In this document: positions 34,433-44,226 of the stretch, piece after piece
How positions within the stretch are numbered: position 1 is the first letter of the stretch
Layout of the letters: each line of letters begins with the position of its first letter
From: Algoriphagus resistens
GTDB lineage: Bacteria > Bacteroidota > Bacteroidia > Cytophagales > Cyclobacteriaceae
NCBI RefSeq assembly: GCF_001442615.1
Contig: NZ_LMXN01000017.1
Coordinates: 1 to 64,000, forward strand
DNA length: 64,000 nucleotides
Direction: 5' to 3'
Translations under genes and position numbers: made by a program
The notes under the pieces: model-generated
The model's input: only the letters and a program-made list of their open reading frames with translations
What the model was told of the DNA's origin: nothing
The model's database searches: none

Positions 34433-35308
34433 TCACTCCTCCTCAAAACACACCTTATTTGCCCGCATAAATTCCTTGATCACCGATACGTGAATGCATT
34501 CGCCTAAATGGATAAAGGCATAGTCATTCACTTTTTTGGCCTTGCCATGGGCAATAATTGCTTTGTCTTCTATATCAAATCCCAGGTGTAAATGTTTGGT
34601 TCGGCTTTGCATTCCGCAGATGATGCCGGAAGAATCAAAAAGCGGCCCTCCGCTTTGTCCTCTCAGACCTGGCGTGCTCATCTCCATCCCATAGACTTTT
34701 CCTTTCTTGTCTCCCAGAAATCGTGTCAGCATCCCTTCGATAGGAAATCTGGGAGAACGCATGGTTCCCGTACTTGTCCATTCCAAGGATTGATTTTGTT
34801 GATTTAGGTGGAAGTTTGAAAACTCGGGAAAAGGAAATCCCAGTCTGCATAGCATTGCTCCGGGGTTTATTTCAGAGTGGTTCTTCTTGAACTTGGGAAC
34901 ATTTGTAAAAAGTGGTTTTTCAAAACCTTCGAATTTGATCAAGGCAAGGTCGTATTCCGGATGGATGAAGAACTTTATGTTCTTGATCTGATCCACGCAA
35001 TCCACAAATGTGACACGCATCTCAGAGGTGGTGTCAGCTTTCAATCCCAGTTTTTTGATTAAGGAAGCACGTTGCCCACCACTCATCTCTTTACCCTGCT
35101 GAAGGAATGTGGAGTATTTCTGATTGATCTGATCTGCTTGTCTCAGCCACTGTGCGACATGCTTGCACGTTAGGGCATAGCCTTCTTGATTTACAAAAAA
35201 CAAGGTGGCTGAACCTCTCTCTATTTGAGTGCTTCCAAAATTTCTTGAGATAGAATGAATTGCGCGAGTATAACCCGCGGTTTCCAGAATTGCTTTTTCA
35301 AACATCAA
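34433..35308 (-). CDS. Trypsin-like serine peptidase domain protein
   Basis: 291 aa without a signal peptide. The triad of an S1-type peptidase can be placed: His in YALTCKHVAQWL near residue 53, Asp in PEYDLALIKFEG near 120, and Ser in RGQSGGPLFDSSG near 218. There is no PDZ domain, so it is not a standard HtrA. Substrate and location are unknown; the sequence suggests the cytoplasm or an unrecognised export route. It lies alone between icd and gapA. Confidence 0.82.
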   Translation of the reverse strand: MMFEKAILETAGYTRAIHSISRNFGSTQIERGSATLFFVNQEGYALTCKHVAQWLRQADQINQKYSTFLQQGKEMSGGQRASLIKKLGLKADTTSEMRVTFVDCVDQIKNIKFFIHPEYDLALIKFEGFEKPLFTNVPKFKKNHSEINPGAMLCRLGFPFPEFSNFHLNQQNQSLEWTSTGTMRSPRFPIEGMLTRFLGDKKGKVYGMEMSTPGLRGQSGGPLFDSSGIICGMQSRTKHLHLGFDIEDKAIIAHGKAKKVNDYAFIHLGECIHVSVIKEFMRANKVCFEEE

Positions 35309-35554
35309 AAATTAGGTGTTTCAGATTTCAAAATAGGTAAAAGCATCGGGAAATTGGATTTTTCAGAATTTTTAAGAAAAAAATTATCTTTCGAAATCGA
35401 TTGTATTTAAGCTGGCTTTTATTGGTTCGTAAGATAGTTTGGGCTAGCCAAATAAATGTGATAACTTAGCCATCCCGCAGGGATTTTTGGCCAAAAGAGG
35501 CATACCTCCAAGGGAGTTTTAGGAATCAAACCTATACGTAAAATCAAAATAACA

Positions 35555-36559
35555 ATGAGCAAAATTAAAGTTGGAATCAACGGATTCGGTAGAATCGGAC
35601 GTTTGGCGTTCAGAGTTGCACAAGAAAGAGAAGATATCCAGGTAGTAGCGATCAATGACTTGATCGACGTGGACTACATGGCATACATGCTTAAGTATGA
35701 CTCCACTCACGGTACTTTCAAAGGGACTGTAGAGGTGAAAGACGGCGCTTTGGTAGTAAATGGAAATAGCATCCGTGTTACTTCCGAGAAAAGCCCGGCA
35801 AACCTTAAATGGGGTGAAGTAGGAGCTGATTATGTTATCGAATCAACCGGTATTTTCTTGACTAAAGAAACTGCACAGGGCCATATCGATGCTGGCGCCA
35901 AAAAAGTTGTAATGTCTGCTCCATCTAAGGATGACACGCCAATGTTTGTAATGGGTGTGAATGAAGATGCTTATACTTCTGACATGGTTTTCGTTTCTAA
36001 CGCTTCTTGTACTACAAACTGTTTGGCACCTATCGCCAAAGTCTTGAATGACAACTGGGGAATCGAGGAAGGCTTGATGACTACAGTTCACGCGACTACT
36101 GCAACTCAGAAAACTGTTGACGGTCCTTCTGCAAAAGACTGGAGAGGTGGACGTGGCGCAGGTCAAAATATCATCCCTTCATCTACCGGAGCTGCTAAAG
36201 CGGTAGGAAAAGTTATTCCTGAACTTAATGGTAAATTGACTGGTATGGCATTCAGAGTTCCTACTCCGGATGTATCAGTTGTGGATTTGACAGTTAGATT
36301 GAAAAATCCTGCTACTTATGCTGAGGTTTGTGCTAAAATGAAAGAAGTTTCTGAGACTACCATGAAAGGCGTTCTTGGATACACTGAAGATGATGTGGTT
36401 TCTAATGACTTCCTTGGAGATGCCAGAACTTCCATCTTCGATGCAGGTGCGGGTATTCAGCTTTCTGACAAATTCTTGAAAGTAGTTTCTTGGTATGACA
36501 ACGAGTGGGGTTACTCCAATAAAGTAATCGACTTGGTTAGCTTCATTGCCAGCAAGTAA
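35555..36559 (+). CDS. gapA: Glyceraldehyde-3-phosphate dehydrogenase, type I
   Basis: 334 aa. The NAD-binding start KVGINGFGRIGRLAFR, the catalytic SNASCTTNCLAP with the cysteine near residue 151, and the terminal WYDNEWGYSNKVIDL are all canonical. It carries out the oxidative phosphorylation step of glycolysis. Codon use is regular, as expected for a highly expressed gene. A single-gene unit, ended by a terminator into whose downstream edge a group II intron appears to have inserted. Confidence 0.98.
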   Translation: MSKIKVGINGFGRIGRLAFRVAQEREDIQVVAINDLIDVDYMAYMLKYDSTHGTFKGTVEVKDGALVVNGNSIRVTSEKSPANLKWGEVGADYVIESTGIFLTKETAQGHIDAGAKKVVMSAPSKDDTPMFVMGVNEDAYTSDMVFVSNASCTTNCLAPIAKVLNDNWGIEEGLMTTVHATTATQKTVDGPSAKDWRGGRGAGQNIIPSSTGAAKAVGKVIPELNGKLTGMAFRVPTPDVSVVDLTVRLKNPATYAEVCAKMKEVSETTMKGVLGYTEDDVVSNDFLGDARTSIFDAGAGIQLSDKFLKVVSWYDNEWGYSNKVIDLVSFIASK

Positions 36560-36617
36560 TAAGTAAACTATGACTAGTCCTGAATAGACGATACAGTCTT
36601 TAAGGATAAATTTGAGA

Positions 36618-36650
36618 TAGCATCGGGTTTCGACTCGATGCTAATTTTTT
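36618..36650 (+). terminator. Terminator of gapA
   Basis: TAGCATCG and CGATGCTA pair around a 10-nt partly self-paired loop, followed by AATTTTTT. The intron-like sequence starts 8 nt later. Confidence 0.85.
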
Positions 36651-36657
36651 GTATTCC

Positions 36658-37630
36658 GTGCATGGCAATCAACTAGGTAGTGAAAGTCCACTGTGGGGGG
36701 GTACGTAACAAGTCAAAGTCCAAAGATTACACAGACATTGGTGTGTAAATGAGGCGGGGACATGGAGTGAAAGTGGGTTGCCTTACCACGGGAGACCTCA
36801 GGGACGTGTGGAAACGGAGTATGAAACATGGAGTAAAACTTGCCATGAGGAGTCAGCCGTGGTCAGTGTGTCACGAACAAAGCATTAGGGAAAAAATGCT
36901 GTGGTGCTGTTTAAATGATGGGGATAGGCCCCTCGGAGTCGGTGTTCAGGCGCAGGCCCCAAACCACCTTTATGTTGCTGGATTTAAATGGTCCGGTAAG
37001 GAGCGATAAAGGAAAAGGTACCCTTAAAGGTATCAGGTGTGTACTAGAGAGACGAGCGAAAGCGAACTATCGATGAAGCGTCGAAAGCTGATTAGACGAT
37101 GTCGAAACCAAGGTCTTGGTGTTGCCTTGGGACAAACCGAAGGGAAACCTGATTACTGCTTCGGTGGCATCCGGCGTATAGGTGGCGTGAACCTAGTACA
37201 GTCATTTAAGCGGAACGTTAGAACGTTTCGTCCCGATGTTAAGAGAAACCTTCAAGTGGTGAACCCACAAGAGCAAAAGTACCGATGCGGAGCACGCGGG
37301 CGGAACATCCCGTAGTAGTGATGAAATCTCTGTAATGGAGATGGGGCAAAGGGGATGTATTAGTCAGTTTTATCACAAAGAAAACTATGGTCACACCAAA
37401 GGAGGTACTGAGATGATCAAAAAACATTTAGTATTTCAAAGGACGTCGTTCAGAAGGCTTATGACCGGGTAAAACAAACCCGGGGCAGTGCTGGCTCTGA
37501 TGATGTTAGCTTGGAAGATTTCGAGAAAGATCGCCGGAACGACCTGTACAGGTTATGGAACAGGATGAGCTTAGGGAGCTACTTTCCTTCCCAGTAAAGT
37601 TGGTAGAAATTCCAAAGAAGGTGGAGGGGT
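36658..37630 (+). mobile_element. Group II intron remnant 1 (5' RNA domains plus truncated reverse transcriptase)
   Basis: From GTGCATGG at 36658 the sequence follows a bacterial group II intron: GTGAAAGTCC, AAATGAGGCGGGGACATGG, AACTTGCCATGAGGAGTCAG and CGGAGCACGCGGGCGGAAC are blocks of the 5' catalytic RNA domains. The reverse transcriptase start follows at 37413. The element breaks off near 37630 against an ISAs1 fragment, so domains V and VI are missing and it cannot splice. It begins 8 nt after the gapA terminator, the kind of site favoured by class C introns, though I cannot fix the class from this sequence. Confidence 0.82.
37413..37630 (+). pseudogene. Truncated, frameshifted group II intron reverse transcriptase (LtrA-type)
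   Basis: Translation joins MIKKHL, then after a frameshift ISKDVVQKAYDRVKQTRGSAG and DDVSLEDFEKDRRNDLYRLW up to SYFPS, and after a second frameshift PVKLVEIPKK. This is the first 70 residues of intron-encoded LtrA-type proteins. The reverse transcriptase core, maturase and endonuclease domains are absent. Two frameshifts within about 200 nt and the break at about 37630 show long decay. Confidence 0.85.
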
Positions 37631-37639
37631 ACAGGGAAA

Positions 37640-38090
37640 TCGCTTTTAAAAATCCATTGCCGCTGTGGTCAGCGGGGCTGATACCTGGATGGCCATCAGT
37701 CTTTTTGGGCGCGCCAAGCTGGACTGGCTTAGCAGCTTTTATCCTTTTGAAAACGGAATACCTTCCCATGATGTTCTTGGTAAAGTGTTCAAAGTCCTTG
37801 ATTAACAGGTATTCAGTAGATTTTTGTTTCTTGGATTAAGTCTATAGATACCACTTCAGGCGAAGTGGTATCTATAGACGGGAAAACACTCCGCGGTTCT
37901 GTGGACACGGCCAATGGAAAGCTCGCGTTACATGTGGTATTAGCCTTTGCAACGGCCAACGGGCTATGCCTTGGACAGGTAAATGATGGTTCGAAGAGCA
38001 ATGAAATCACCGCTATACCGGAACTGCTGGGCCTGAAGGGCTGCATTGTCACCCTGGATACCATGGGCTTGGACATGGAAGGATAGAGCA
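37640..38090 (+). pseudogene. ISAs1 family transposase fragment
   Basis: Two blocks of an ISAs1 transposase remain. The first (from about 37655) reads IAAVVSGADTWMAISLFGRA and ENGIPSHDVLGKVFKVLD before a stop. The second (37865-38086) reads VSIDGKTLRGSVDTANGKLA, then a block ending in NEITAIPELLGLKGCIVTLD. The N-terminal 40 or so residues and all sequence after TLDTMG are lost, and stops and frame changes separate the blocks. CAGGG near 37633 could be a left-end remnant, as this family's ends often begin so. Not functional. Confidence 0.82.
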
Positions 38091-38491
38091 CAGTTTGTGC
38101 GACGTGGTCGACCTCCACATGTATACAATGTTCTCACGGGTTGATTTCTCCAGCTTACGGGACGAAAAATAGTTTTTCAGATACCCATAAACCAGAATCT
38201 TCAACAACATTTTGGAATGGTAACTACTGGATCCGTTGTCAGGGAAACTGAGGTAAACCGGGGTGAGGTCGATTCGTTCTACGATCTAATTGACTGTTCG
38301 TCCTGGATGATTGGAAGCAATAAGTTCTTCCAACGAAGGAGGAAGAAGCATTAATTGGTTGTGATTGTAGTCCTTAAAGGCTACATTTAAGTCTTGTTTT
38401 TGCACACCTTAAAATACAAATTTTGAGTATAACAGGAAAGGCTAGCCGAGTAATCGGCTAGCCTTTTAAACTATCTACTTTTGAGACAGTC
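38085..38491 (-). mobile_element. IS1182-type insertion sequence fragment (left end and transposase N-terminus)
   Basis: On the minus strand the end GACTGTCTCAAAAG (about 38478-38491) looks like the terminal repeat of an IS1182-type element. A 13-bp hairpin follows, then transposase codons AFKDYNHNQLMLLPPSLEEL, a TAG stop after RTVN, VERIDLTPVY, SSYHSKMLLKILVYGYLKNY and a further RENIVYMWRS. Only the first 100 residues remain, joined at about 38088 to the ISAs1 fragment. The in-frame stop adds to the truncation. Confidence 0.8.
38437..38466. repeat. 13-bp hairpin inside the IS1182-type remnant
   Basis: AAAGGCTAGCCGA and TCGGCTAGCCTTT pair perfectly around GTAA. It lies between the terminal repeat and the transposase start, where such a hairpin can stop read-through transcription into the element. 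Confidence 0.7.
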
Positions 38492-38502
38492 TTTTCTTTT
38501 GG

Positions 38503-39130
38503 GTGCGCCCAGCATGGGCGATAGCTATAGGGTGCAAGTTCCGAACACGCCTCGGCAGTTGGAAGTGTTAGCTTAAGGCAAGGGTGTCCATCGTGAGGTG
38601 GAATCTGAAGGAAGCCAGCGGCAAATTCTCGGCCTGACGGACTGAAACTACATATTAGGCCAAAGTTGTCTGGATGAGGTTGCCTAACAAACCAAAGTCC
38701 TATACTGCTCGGAGACAACATGGTAAATGTAGCGGGTATATGAGAAGAAAGTTATCGTTCTTACCTGGGGAGGTCTCATGGACGTGTGTCGGATTTCTTT
38801 TCTGACATACGGTGTAAAGCTAGCCATGAGAAGTCAGCAGAGGGCAAAGTACCGGATCACGGGTTGGTTTGGGAAGGCCCGAACCTTGCAATTAGGCAGT
38901 AAATGAATGTTACCGGAAAAAGAGGATCAGATGCTCGGCAACGAGGCTCCTTATCAAAAGAATAGGACAGAATCCGAAGGATAGATAAGAGTGATTCCAT
39001 AGAAGGATAACTGAAAACAACGCCAAACACGCCTTTCGATGTGTAAAAGCAAGGAACCGCCCTATACCGAACGGTACGTAGGGTGGTGTGGAGGTCGAAA
39101 CGGGAGCTAACCCCATTTCTCCTACTCAAT
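38503..39130 (+). mobile_element. Group II intron 2, ORF-less, with domains V and VI
   Basis: The element begins with GTGCGCCCAGCATGGGCG, a standard 5' end, and continues through AAGGCAAGGGTGTCCATCG, GAGGTGGAATCTGAAGGAAG and AAACTACATATTAGGC. At its end the domain V helix is seen at about 39053-39091 (ACCGCCCTA pairing with TAGGGTGGT, inner TACC...GGTA with a CG bulge). Domain VI follows with a candidate bulged branch-point A in CCTACTC at 39124, 7 nt before the 3' end. It is about 628 nt long and has no reverse transcriptase. Open frames inside it are artefacts of structured RNA. Confidence 0.85.
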
Positions 39131-39491
39131 TGGGGGCAGATGGATGCATATAAATATAGGTTCTCGTATAAAAGAGAGATGATTTTTCATTTTTTTAAAA
39201 TAATCGTTAGTTTAAATTGTCTTTTTTAAAAAAATTAAAAAAATAGGAGAAGTTTTAAAATAAAATATCGTTGAATTGCTTTTGAATAAATTTTTAAATA
39301 TTTAGATTTACCAGATAAAAAACTGTAAAACGGATAGTTTGCAAGAGTTACCTGATCCTATCAGGTTGCATAGGATAAATTATCAGTATGATTTCCCTGT
39401 ACCCAAGCTTTTAATGCCAAGCAAGAGAATTAAGGCATAAAAAGGACTCCCAAATACCCTATAAATTATTTCTAATCTAGAATTACACGCT
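39131..39491. other. AT-rich leader region of susC
   Basis: 360 bp with no gene. It includes an inverted repeat ACCTGAT-CCT-ATCAGGT at 39350-39366, which may be a regulatory site. I could not assign a promoter with confidence. Confidence 0.4.
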
Positions 39492-42400
39492 ATGAGAAAA
39501 GTATTATCAATTGCTTTTGCTCTAGGTTTTATGCTATGCGCAACGCATCTAGCACAAGGTCAGAGTAGAGTCTTGAAAGGAGTAGTGACGGCAGCGCCGG
39601 ATGGATCGCCAATGCCAGGTGTCACTATCCTTGATAAGAGCACAAAGACAGGTACAACCACTAATATAGATGGTGAGTACTCGATCTCTGTAGGTACCAA
39701 TTCTATATTGGTTTTTTCCTTTATCGGCTATGCCTCACAGGAAATTCCTGTAGGGAATCAGTCTGAACTGAACGTGGTATTGGATGAAGACGCCAGTGAA
39801 TTATCAGAGGTGGTTGTGACCGCGTTAGGTATCAGTAAAGACAAGGCGACTTTGGGTTATTCTTTGACTGAGGTAGGGAGCGAAGCCCTTACCACAGCTC
39901 GTGAGACAAACGTTGCCAACTCGCTTGCAGGACGTGTTGCCGGTCTAGTTGTAAAAGGGACCAACAGTGGTCCGGGAGGAACATCGAAGATTACATTGAG
40001 GGGTCTGCCAAGTATCAGTGGTACAGGGTCTCCTTTGTATGTGATCAACGGTATCCCAATGGATAATACCCAAAGAGGCTCTGCAGGACAATGGGGAGGT
40101 GCTGATAGCGGTGATGGTATCGGTAACCTTAGCCCGGATGATATAGAGACAATGACTGTATTGAAAGGTCAGGCTGCTTCTGCGCTTTATGGCACTAGAG
40201 CTTCCAATGGAGTGATTTTGATCACCACCAAAAAGGGAGCGAAAGGTGGGGATTGGTCCTTAAACTATACCATGAACTATATGGCAGAAAATGCTGTAGA
40301 TTTCACCGATTTTCAAAATGTCTATGGTCAAGGAGTCGGTGGAGTTAGGCCAACGACTGCAACCGATGCACAAACAACCGGTAGATTAGCTTGGGGCGGC
40401 CGAATGGACGGTACACCGGTTATTGGATTTGACGGCAACCAATATCCTTACTCTCCTTCAAACGACAGGTATATTGATTTTTACAGAACAGGATCCAATT
40501 TTACCAATACAGTTTCTGTAGCAAAAGGATTGGGTGAAGACGGTTCATTCAGAATGTCTATTTCCAATCTAGATGCTAAATCGATCGTGCCCAGCAGTGG
40601 GCTGGATCGTCTGACCATCAACCTAAATGTAGAGCAGAATATTACAGATAAGCTGAGCGTGACTGCGATGGTCAATTACATAGATCAAAAATCCAACAAC
40701 ATTCCCCGTCTAAGTGATGGACCTCAGAATCCAAATAATTTCCTGCTACTTGCGCCAAATATCAGCCAGAGTATTTTTGCGCCGGGTTATAATATAGAGA
40801 CCGGAGCTGAAACTGTATTTAGCGATGATATTTATGTGACCAATCCTTATTTTGTGGTAAATCAAGGAATTAATGATTTGGGTAGAAAGCGTATCATTTC
40901 TGCAATAGCTACCAAGTATGCCTTTACAAAAGATATTTATGCACTGATTAGAGTTGGAAACGATGCATCAAATGATGATTTCTTTAGCGTAGAACCCTAT
41001 GGTTTGGCTTATACAGCAGACTTGAAAGGTAACCTAAGCGGCCGTGGTCAATCCCAAAGATCCGAAACAAACATTGATGGTATTTTGGGCGGTAAATTTA
41101 ACTTGACAGAGAAGTTAAATCTTGACGTACTGGCAGGTGCGAATATGAGAAACAATCAATATGAGTCTGTAGGAGTAGGTGGCAGTCGCTTCGTTCTTCC
41201 TTACTTATACTCTCCATTCAATCTAGAGACATTCTCCAGAACGTATGAATACAACGAACGTGAGGTTCATTCTGCATTTTATTCTGTTGGTATAGGATAT
41301 GATAATATACTGACATTGACAACTACAGGCAGATATGATGTATACAGCACATTGCCTCTGGCCGATAATAATATTTTCTCTCCTTCAGTAGCAGCAGCAT
41401 TTGTTTTCAGTGAATTGCTCAATAGCTCCGCTTTAGATTTCGGTAAGTTTAGAGCATCTTATGCCGTCACCAGTGGAGAGCCCTTTGACGCTTACATAAC
41501 TGACTTCTATTACAGTTCCGCAAACTCTTACAATGGAGTTCCTGCAGGTTCATCACCTACATCTCTTCCAAATTTGAACCTGAAGCCATTTACTACCAGT
41601 GAAATAGAACTAGGAGTAGACCTAAGTTTCTTCAATAACAGATTGGGATTTGATATTGCATACTACGAAAAAGAAACGCATAACGAAATCATGAATGCTA
41701 GCTATAGCATAGCATCCGGATTTAATAGTGCAGTTGTTGCGACGGGCTCTACCAGCAATAAGGGATTAGAAGTTTTGGTGACTGGCACGCCGGTTCAAAC
41801 GACCAACTTTACTTGGAAATCGTCATTTAACTTGTCAAAGGTAAAAAATGAAGTGCTGAGCACTGATAACAACAATAACCCGGTAAACCTGGGCCAAAAT
41901 AGGGCTACCTTGGGAAATGCTGTAACCGCCTATGTAGTAGGAGAGTCGGGGCCTCAAATACGAGCGTATGATTATGCATATAATGCTGACGGTTCCATTC
42001 AAGTGGATGAAGCTGGATTGCCAGTCAGAGGTGAATTGATCAATATGGGAACTGTATTGCCTACATTATATGGTGGATGGAATAATGAGTTCAATTATAA
42101 AGGAATCACATTCTCATTCCTGATTGATTACAACTATGGCAATAAAGTGCTTTCCGCAACTGAGTTCTACTCTACATTCAGAGGACTTAATCAGGTTACT
42201 CTTGAAGGTAGAGAAGAAGGCGTGACTAATGGAAGTGTAACTGCACCAGCCCAGGAATACTATCAGGCTTTAGCTCAAAATATCACCAAAACCAGTGTCG
42301 TTGAGGGTGATTTTATCAAGTTGAGGCAATTGACTTTAGGGTATTCATTCCCTGCAAAATGGTTTGGAAATATGCCGGTCTTAAAAGGACTTGATGTTTC

Positions 42401-42557
42401 TTTAGTAGGCAGGAATCTGGCATTCTTGATGCGTAAGGCTAAGAATATCGATCCGGAAGCAAGCTTTGGTTCTAATATCAATTATACAGGTATTGAAGGC
42501 GGCAATCTACCGAGCACTAGATCCTTTGGGTTTAATCTTAATTTCAAATTGAACTAA
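39492..42557 (+). CDS. SusC/RagA family TonB-linked outer membrane protein
   Basis: 1021 aa. Signal peptide (VLSIAFALGFMLCATHLAQG), then a carboxypeptidase-like domain (VLKGVVTAAPDGSPMPGVTI, about 27-105), a plug domain with VVVTALGISKDKATLGYS and LRGLPSISGTGSPLYVING, and a large barrel ending in FNLNFKLN. SusC proteins import oligosaccharides with a SusD partner, powered by TonB. The SusD gene follows after 1 nt. The downstream GH92 gene points to mannose-containing glycans as cargo. Confidence 0.96.
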   Translation: MRKVLSIAFALGFMLCATHLAQGQSRVLKGVVTAAPDGSPMPGVTILDKSTKTGTTTNIDGEYSISVGTNSILVFSFIGYASQEIPVGNQSELNVVLDEDASELSEVVVTALGISKDKATLGYSLTEVGSEALTTARETNVANSLAGRVAGLVVKGTNSGPGGTSKITLRGLPSISGTGSPLYVINGIPMDNTQRGSAGQWGGADSGDGIGNLSPDDIETMTVLKGQAASALYGTRASNGVILITTKKGAKGGDWSLNYTMNYMAENAVDFTDFQNVYGQGVGGVRPTTATDAQTTGRLAWGGRMDGTPVIGFDGNQYPYSPSNDRYIDFYRTGSNFTNTVSVAKGLGEDGSFRMSISNLDAKSIVPSSGLDRLTINLNVEQNITDKLSVTAMVNYIDQKSNNIPRLSDGPQNPNNFLLLAPNISQSIFAPGYNIETGAETVFSDDIYVTNPYFVVNQGINDLGRKRIISAIATKYAFTKDIYALIRVGNDASNDDFFSVEPYGLAYTADLKGNLSGRGQSQRSETNIDGILGGKFNLTEKLNLDVLAGANMRNNQYESVGVGGSRFVLPYLYSPFNLETFSRTYEYNEREVHSAFYSVGIGYDNILTLTTTGRYDVYSTLPLADNNIFSPSVAAAFVFSELLNSSALDFGKFRASYAVTSGEPFDAYITDFYYSSANSYNGVPAGSSPTSLPNLNLKPFTTSEIELGVDLSFFNNRLGFDIAYYEKETHNEIMNASYSIASGFNSAVVATGSTSNKGLEVLVTGTPVQTTNFTWKSSFNLSKVKNEVLSTDNNNNPVNLGQNRATLGNAVTAYVVGESGPQIRAYDYAYNADGSIQVDEAGLPVRGELINMGTVLPTLYGGWNNEFNYKGITFSFLIDYNYGNKVLSATEFYSTFRGLNQVTLEGREEGVTNGSVTAPAQEYYQALAQNITKTSVVEGDFIKLRQLTLGYSFPAKWFGNMPVLKGLDVSLVGRNLAFLMRKAKNIDPEASFGSNINYTGIEGGNLPSTRSFGFNLNFKLN

Positions 42558-42558
42558 A

Positions 42559-44160
42559 ATGAAAAAATATATAAGCATATTTCTTACTGGCGTTTTGCTG
42601 GCTGTGTCCAGTTGTGATGGGGATTTTGATGATATCAATACTGACCCTAACAGAGCGAATGGGGATGTTTTTGATCCTAACCTGATTTTGCCGACAGTGT
42701 CGTATAATTATGGCAATATGATGACAGGTTATACCGGTGCCATACTTTTCCAAAGTATGTGGGTACAGGTAATGGCTTCGACATCTACTGGAGGGGCCAA
42801 TTATTATTCCAATGCAGATAAATATGTAGCTTCTGGCAGTACCAATAGTTATATCCAGAGCGTCTGGAATGATGGCTATTCGGCTGCATCCAGAGTATTT
42901 CAAATGCAAGCTCTTGCTGAAGAGAAAGGATATGCCAATTTAATTGCAGTGGGCGAAATATGGAAAGTCCTTACGCTTTCTTTTGTTTCTGATGTCTACG
43001 GGGATCTTCCCTATTCAGAAGCATTACGGGCGGAGGAAGGAATCACGCAGCCAAAGTATGATTCCCAAGCTGAAGCGTATATGGCAATGTTGTCCGGTCT
43101 TGAGGGAGCACTTTCTTCTATTAATGAGTCAGGAGATCAAATCAAAAACGATGTTCTTTATGGAGGCGATTTGACTAAATGGAAAAAACTCGGCTATTCT
43201 ATCATGTTGCGTATGGCAATGAGATTAGTTGAAGTGGATCCAGCCACGGCACAGACTTATGTACAAAAAGCTATTGCCGGTGGTGTTTTTACATCTACAG
43301 CGGACGAAGCAGTGTTGGCATCTGACCAAACGAATGGTTATTCCAATTCAAGTGCTAACGCCCTAAATGTAACCGATGATGTGTATGAAGTACGTTGGTC
43401 AAACAAGTTGATTGATTTTCTTAAAGCAGACAACGATCCCCGTCTGTCGGTAATTGCTGAAATTCCTCTAGCAGGGCTTGCGGCTAACAAAGGGACCGCC
43501 GCGGGAAACAGTGATCCAAGTGTCCAGATTGGAATGCCAAATGGTTATGATCTAAAAGGTGGTGCGACCGATATCACCAAAGCGCCTAATTATCCTGGAG
43601 CAACAGGCACGGGCGATGATGTGGCTCCAATCGGTAAGTATTCAAGACCAACAGCAATCTATCGGGATCGAGATGCCCCGGTTTTCATTTTGACCTACGC
43701 AGAAATTCAGTTTTTGCTAGCTGATGCGGCTACACGAGGATATTCTGTGCCGGGTTCTGCCTCTGCTTACTATGCAGCTGGATTAGAAGGAGCGCTAGTT
43801 TCAATAGGCAAATTTGGCGGAGCTACTATTTCGCCTGCGGCTGCTGCTGCTTACGCTTCAGCAAATCCATTGGATACTAGCAACTCATCAGCAGCACTGG
43901 AAATGATCAATACGCAGATCTGGGCTACCACTGGCGTCTTCGCTAACTTTGTAGAGTCCTGGAATAATTGGAAAAGATCAGGTTACCCTGAATTGAATGC
44001 CATAAACTATACAGGTAATTTCTCATCTGGTCAAATTCCTAGAAGACAACTTTACCCCACTTCGGAAAGCGCTACCAATCCGCAAGGATTGGCTGATGCA
44101 ATTGCCAATATGGGGGGTGATACTTGGATTAACAACGTATGGTGGGACGCAGGAAATTAA
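42559..44160 (+). CDS. SusD/RagB family nutrient-binding lipoprotein
   Basis: 533 aa. The lipoprotein signal ends in LAVSSC, followed by DGDFDDINTDPNRANG, a typical SusD-like_2 start. TPR-type helical repeats and the late block FILTYAEIQFLLADAATRGY near residue 378 fit the family. It binds glycan at the surface and caps the SusC channel. It starts 1 nt after susC, so the pair is co-expressed. A terminator follows 27 nt downstream. Confidence 0.95.
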   Translation: MKKYISIFLTGVLLAVSSCDGDFDDINTDPNRANGDVFDPNLILPTVSYNYGNMMTGYTGAILFQSMWVQVMASTSTGGANYYSNADKYVASGSTNSYIQSVWNDGYSAASRVFQMQALAEEKGYANLIAVGEIWKVLTLSFVSDVYGDLPYSEALRAEEGITQPKYDSQAEAYMAMLSGLEGALSSINESGDQIKNDVLYGGDLTKWKKLGYSIMLRMAMRLVEVDPATAQTYVQKAIAGGVFTSTADEAVLASDQTNGYSNSSANALNVTDDVYEVRWSNKLIDFLKADNDPRLSVIAEIPLAGLAANKGTAAGNSDPSVQIGMPNGYDLKGGATDITKAPNYPGATGTGDDVAPIGKYSRPTAIYRDRDAPVFILTYAEIQFLLADAATRGYSVPGSASAYYAAGLEGALVSIGKFGGATISPAAAAAYASANPLDTSNSSAALEMINTQIWATTGVFANFVESWNNWKRSGYPELNAINYTGNFSSGQIPRRQLYPTSESATNPQGLADAIANMGGDTWINNVWWDAGN

Positions 44161-44186
44161 TACCTGCTTTTACCTATAATTAGTTC

Positions 44187-44226
44187 GATAGAGGCTTTGA
44201 TTGAGTTCAAGGCCTCTATCTTTTTT
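44187..44226 (+). terminator. Terminator of susCD
   Basis: GATAGAGGC and GCCTCTATC pair around a 16-nt loop with an inner TTGA/TCAA helix, followed by six T residues. The following 200 bp up to the next promoter hold nothing recognisable. Confidence 0.88.

Noticed and set aside
36749..37315. Two small plus-strand open frames
   Set aside because: They lie inside the catalytic RNA part of the first group II intron and have the low-complexity basic composition of translated structured RNA.
38857..39129. Small minus-strand frames at the end of the second intron
   Set aside because: They are antisense to intron domains IV-VI and are typical false genes of such introns.
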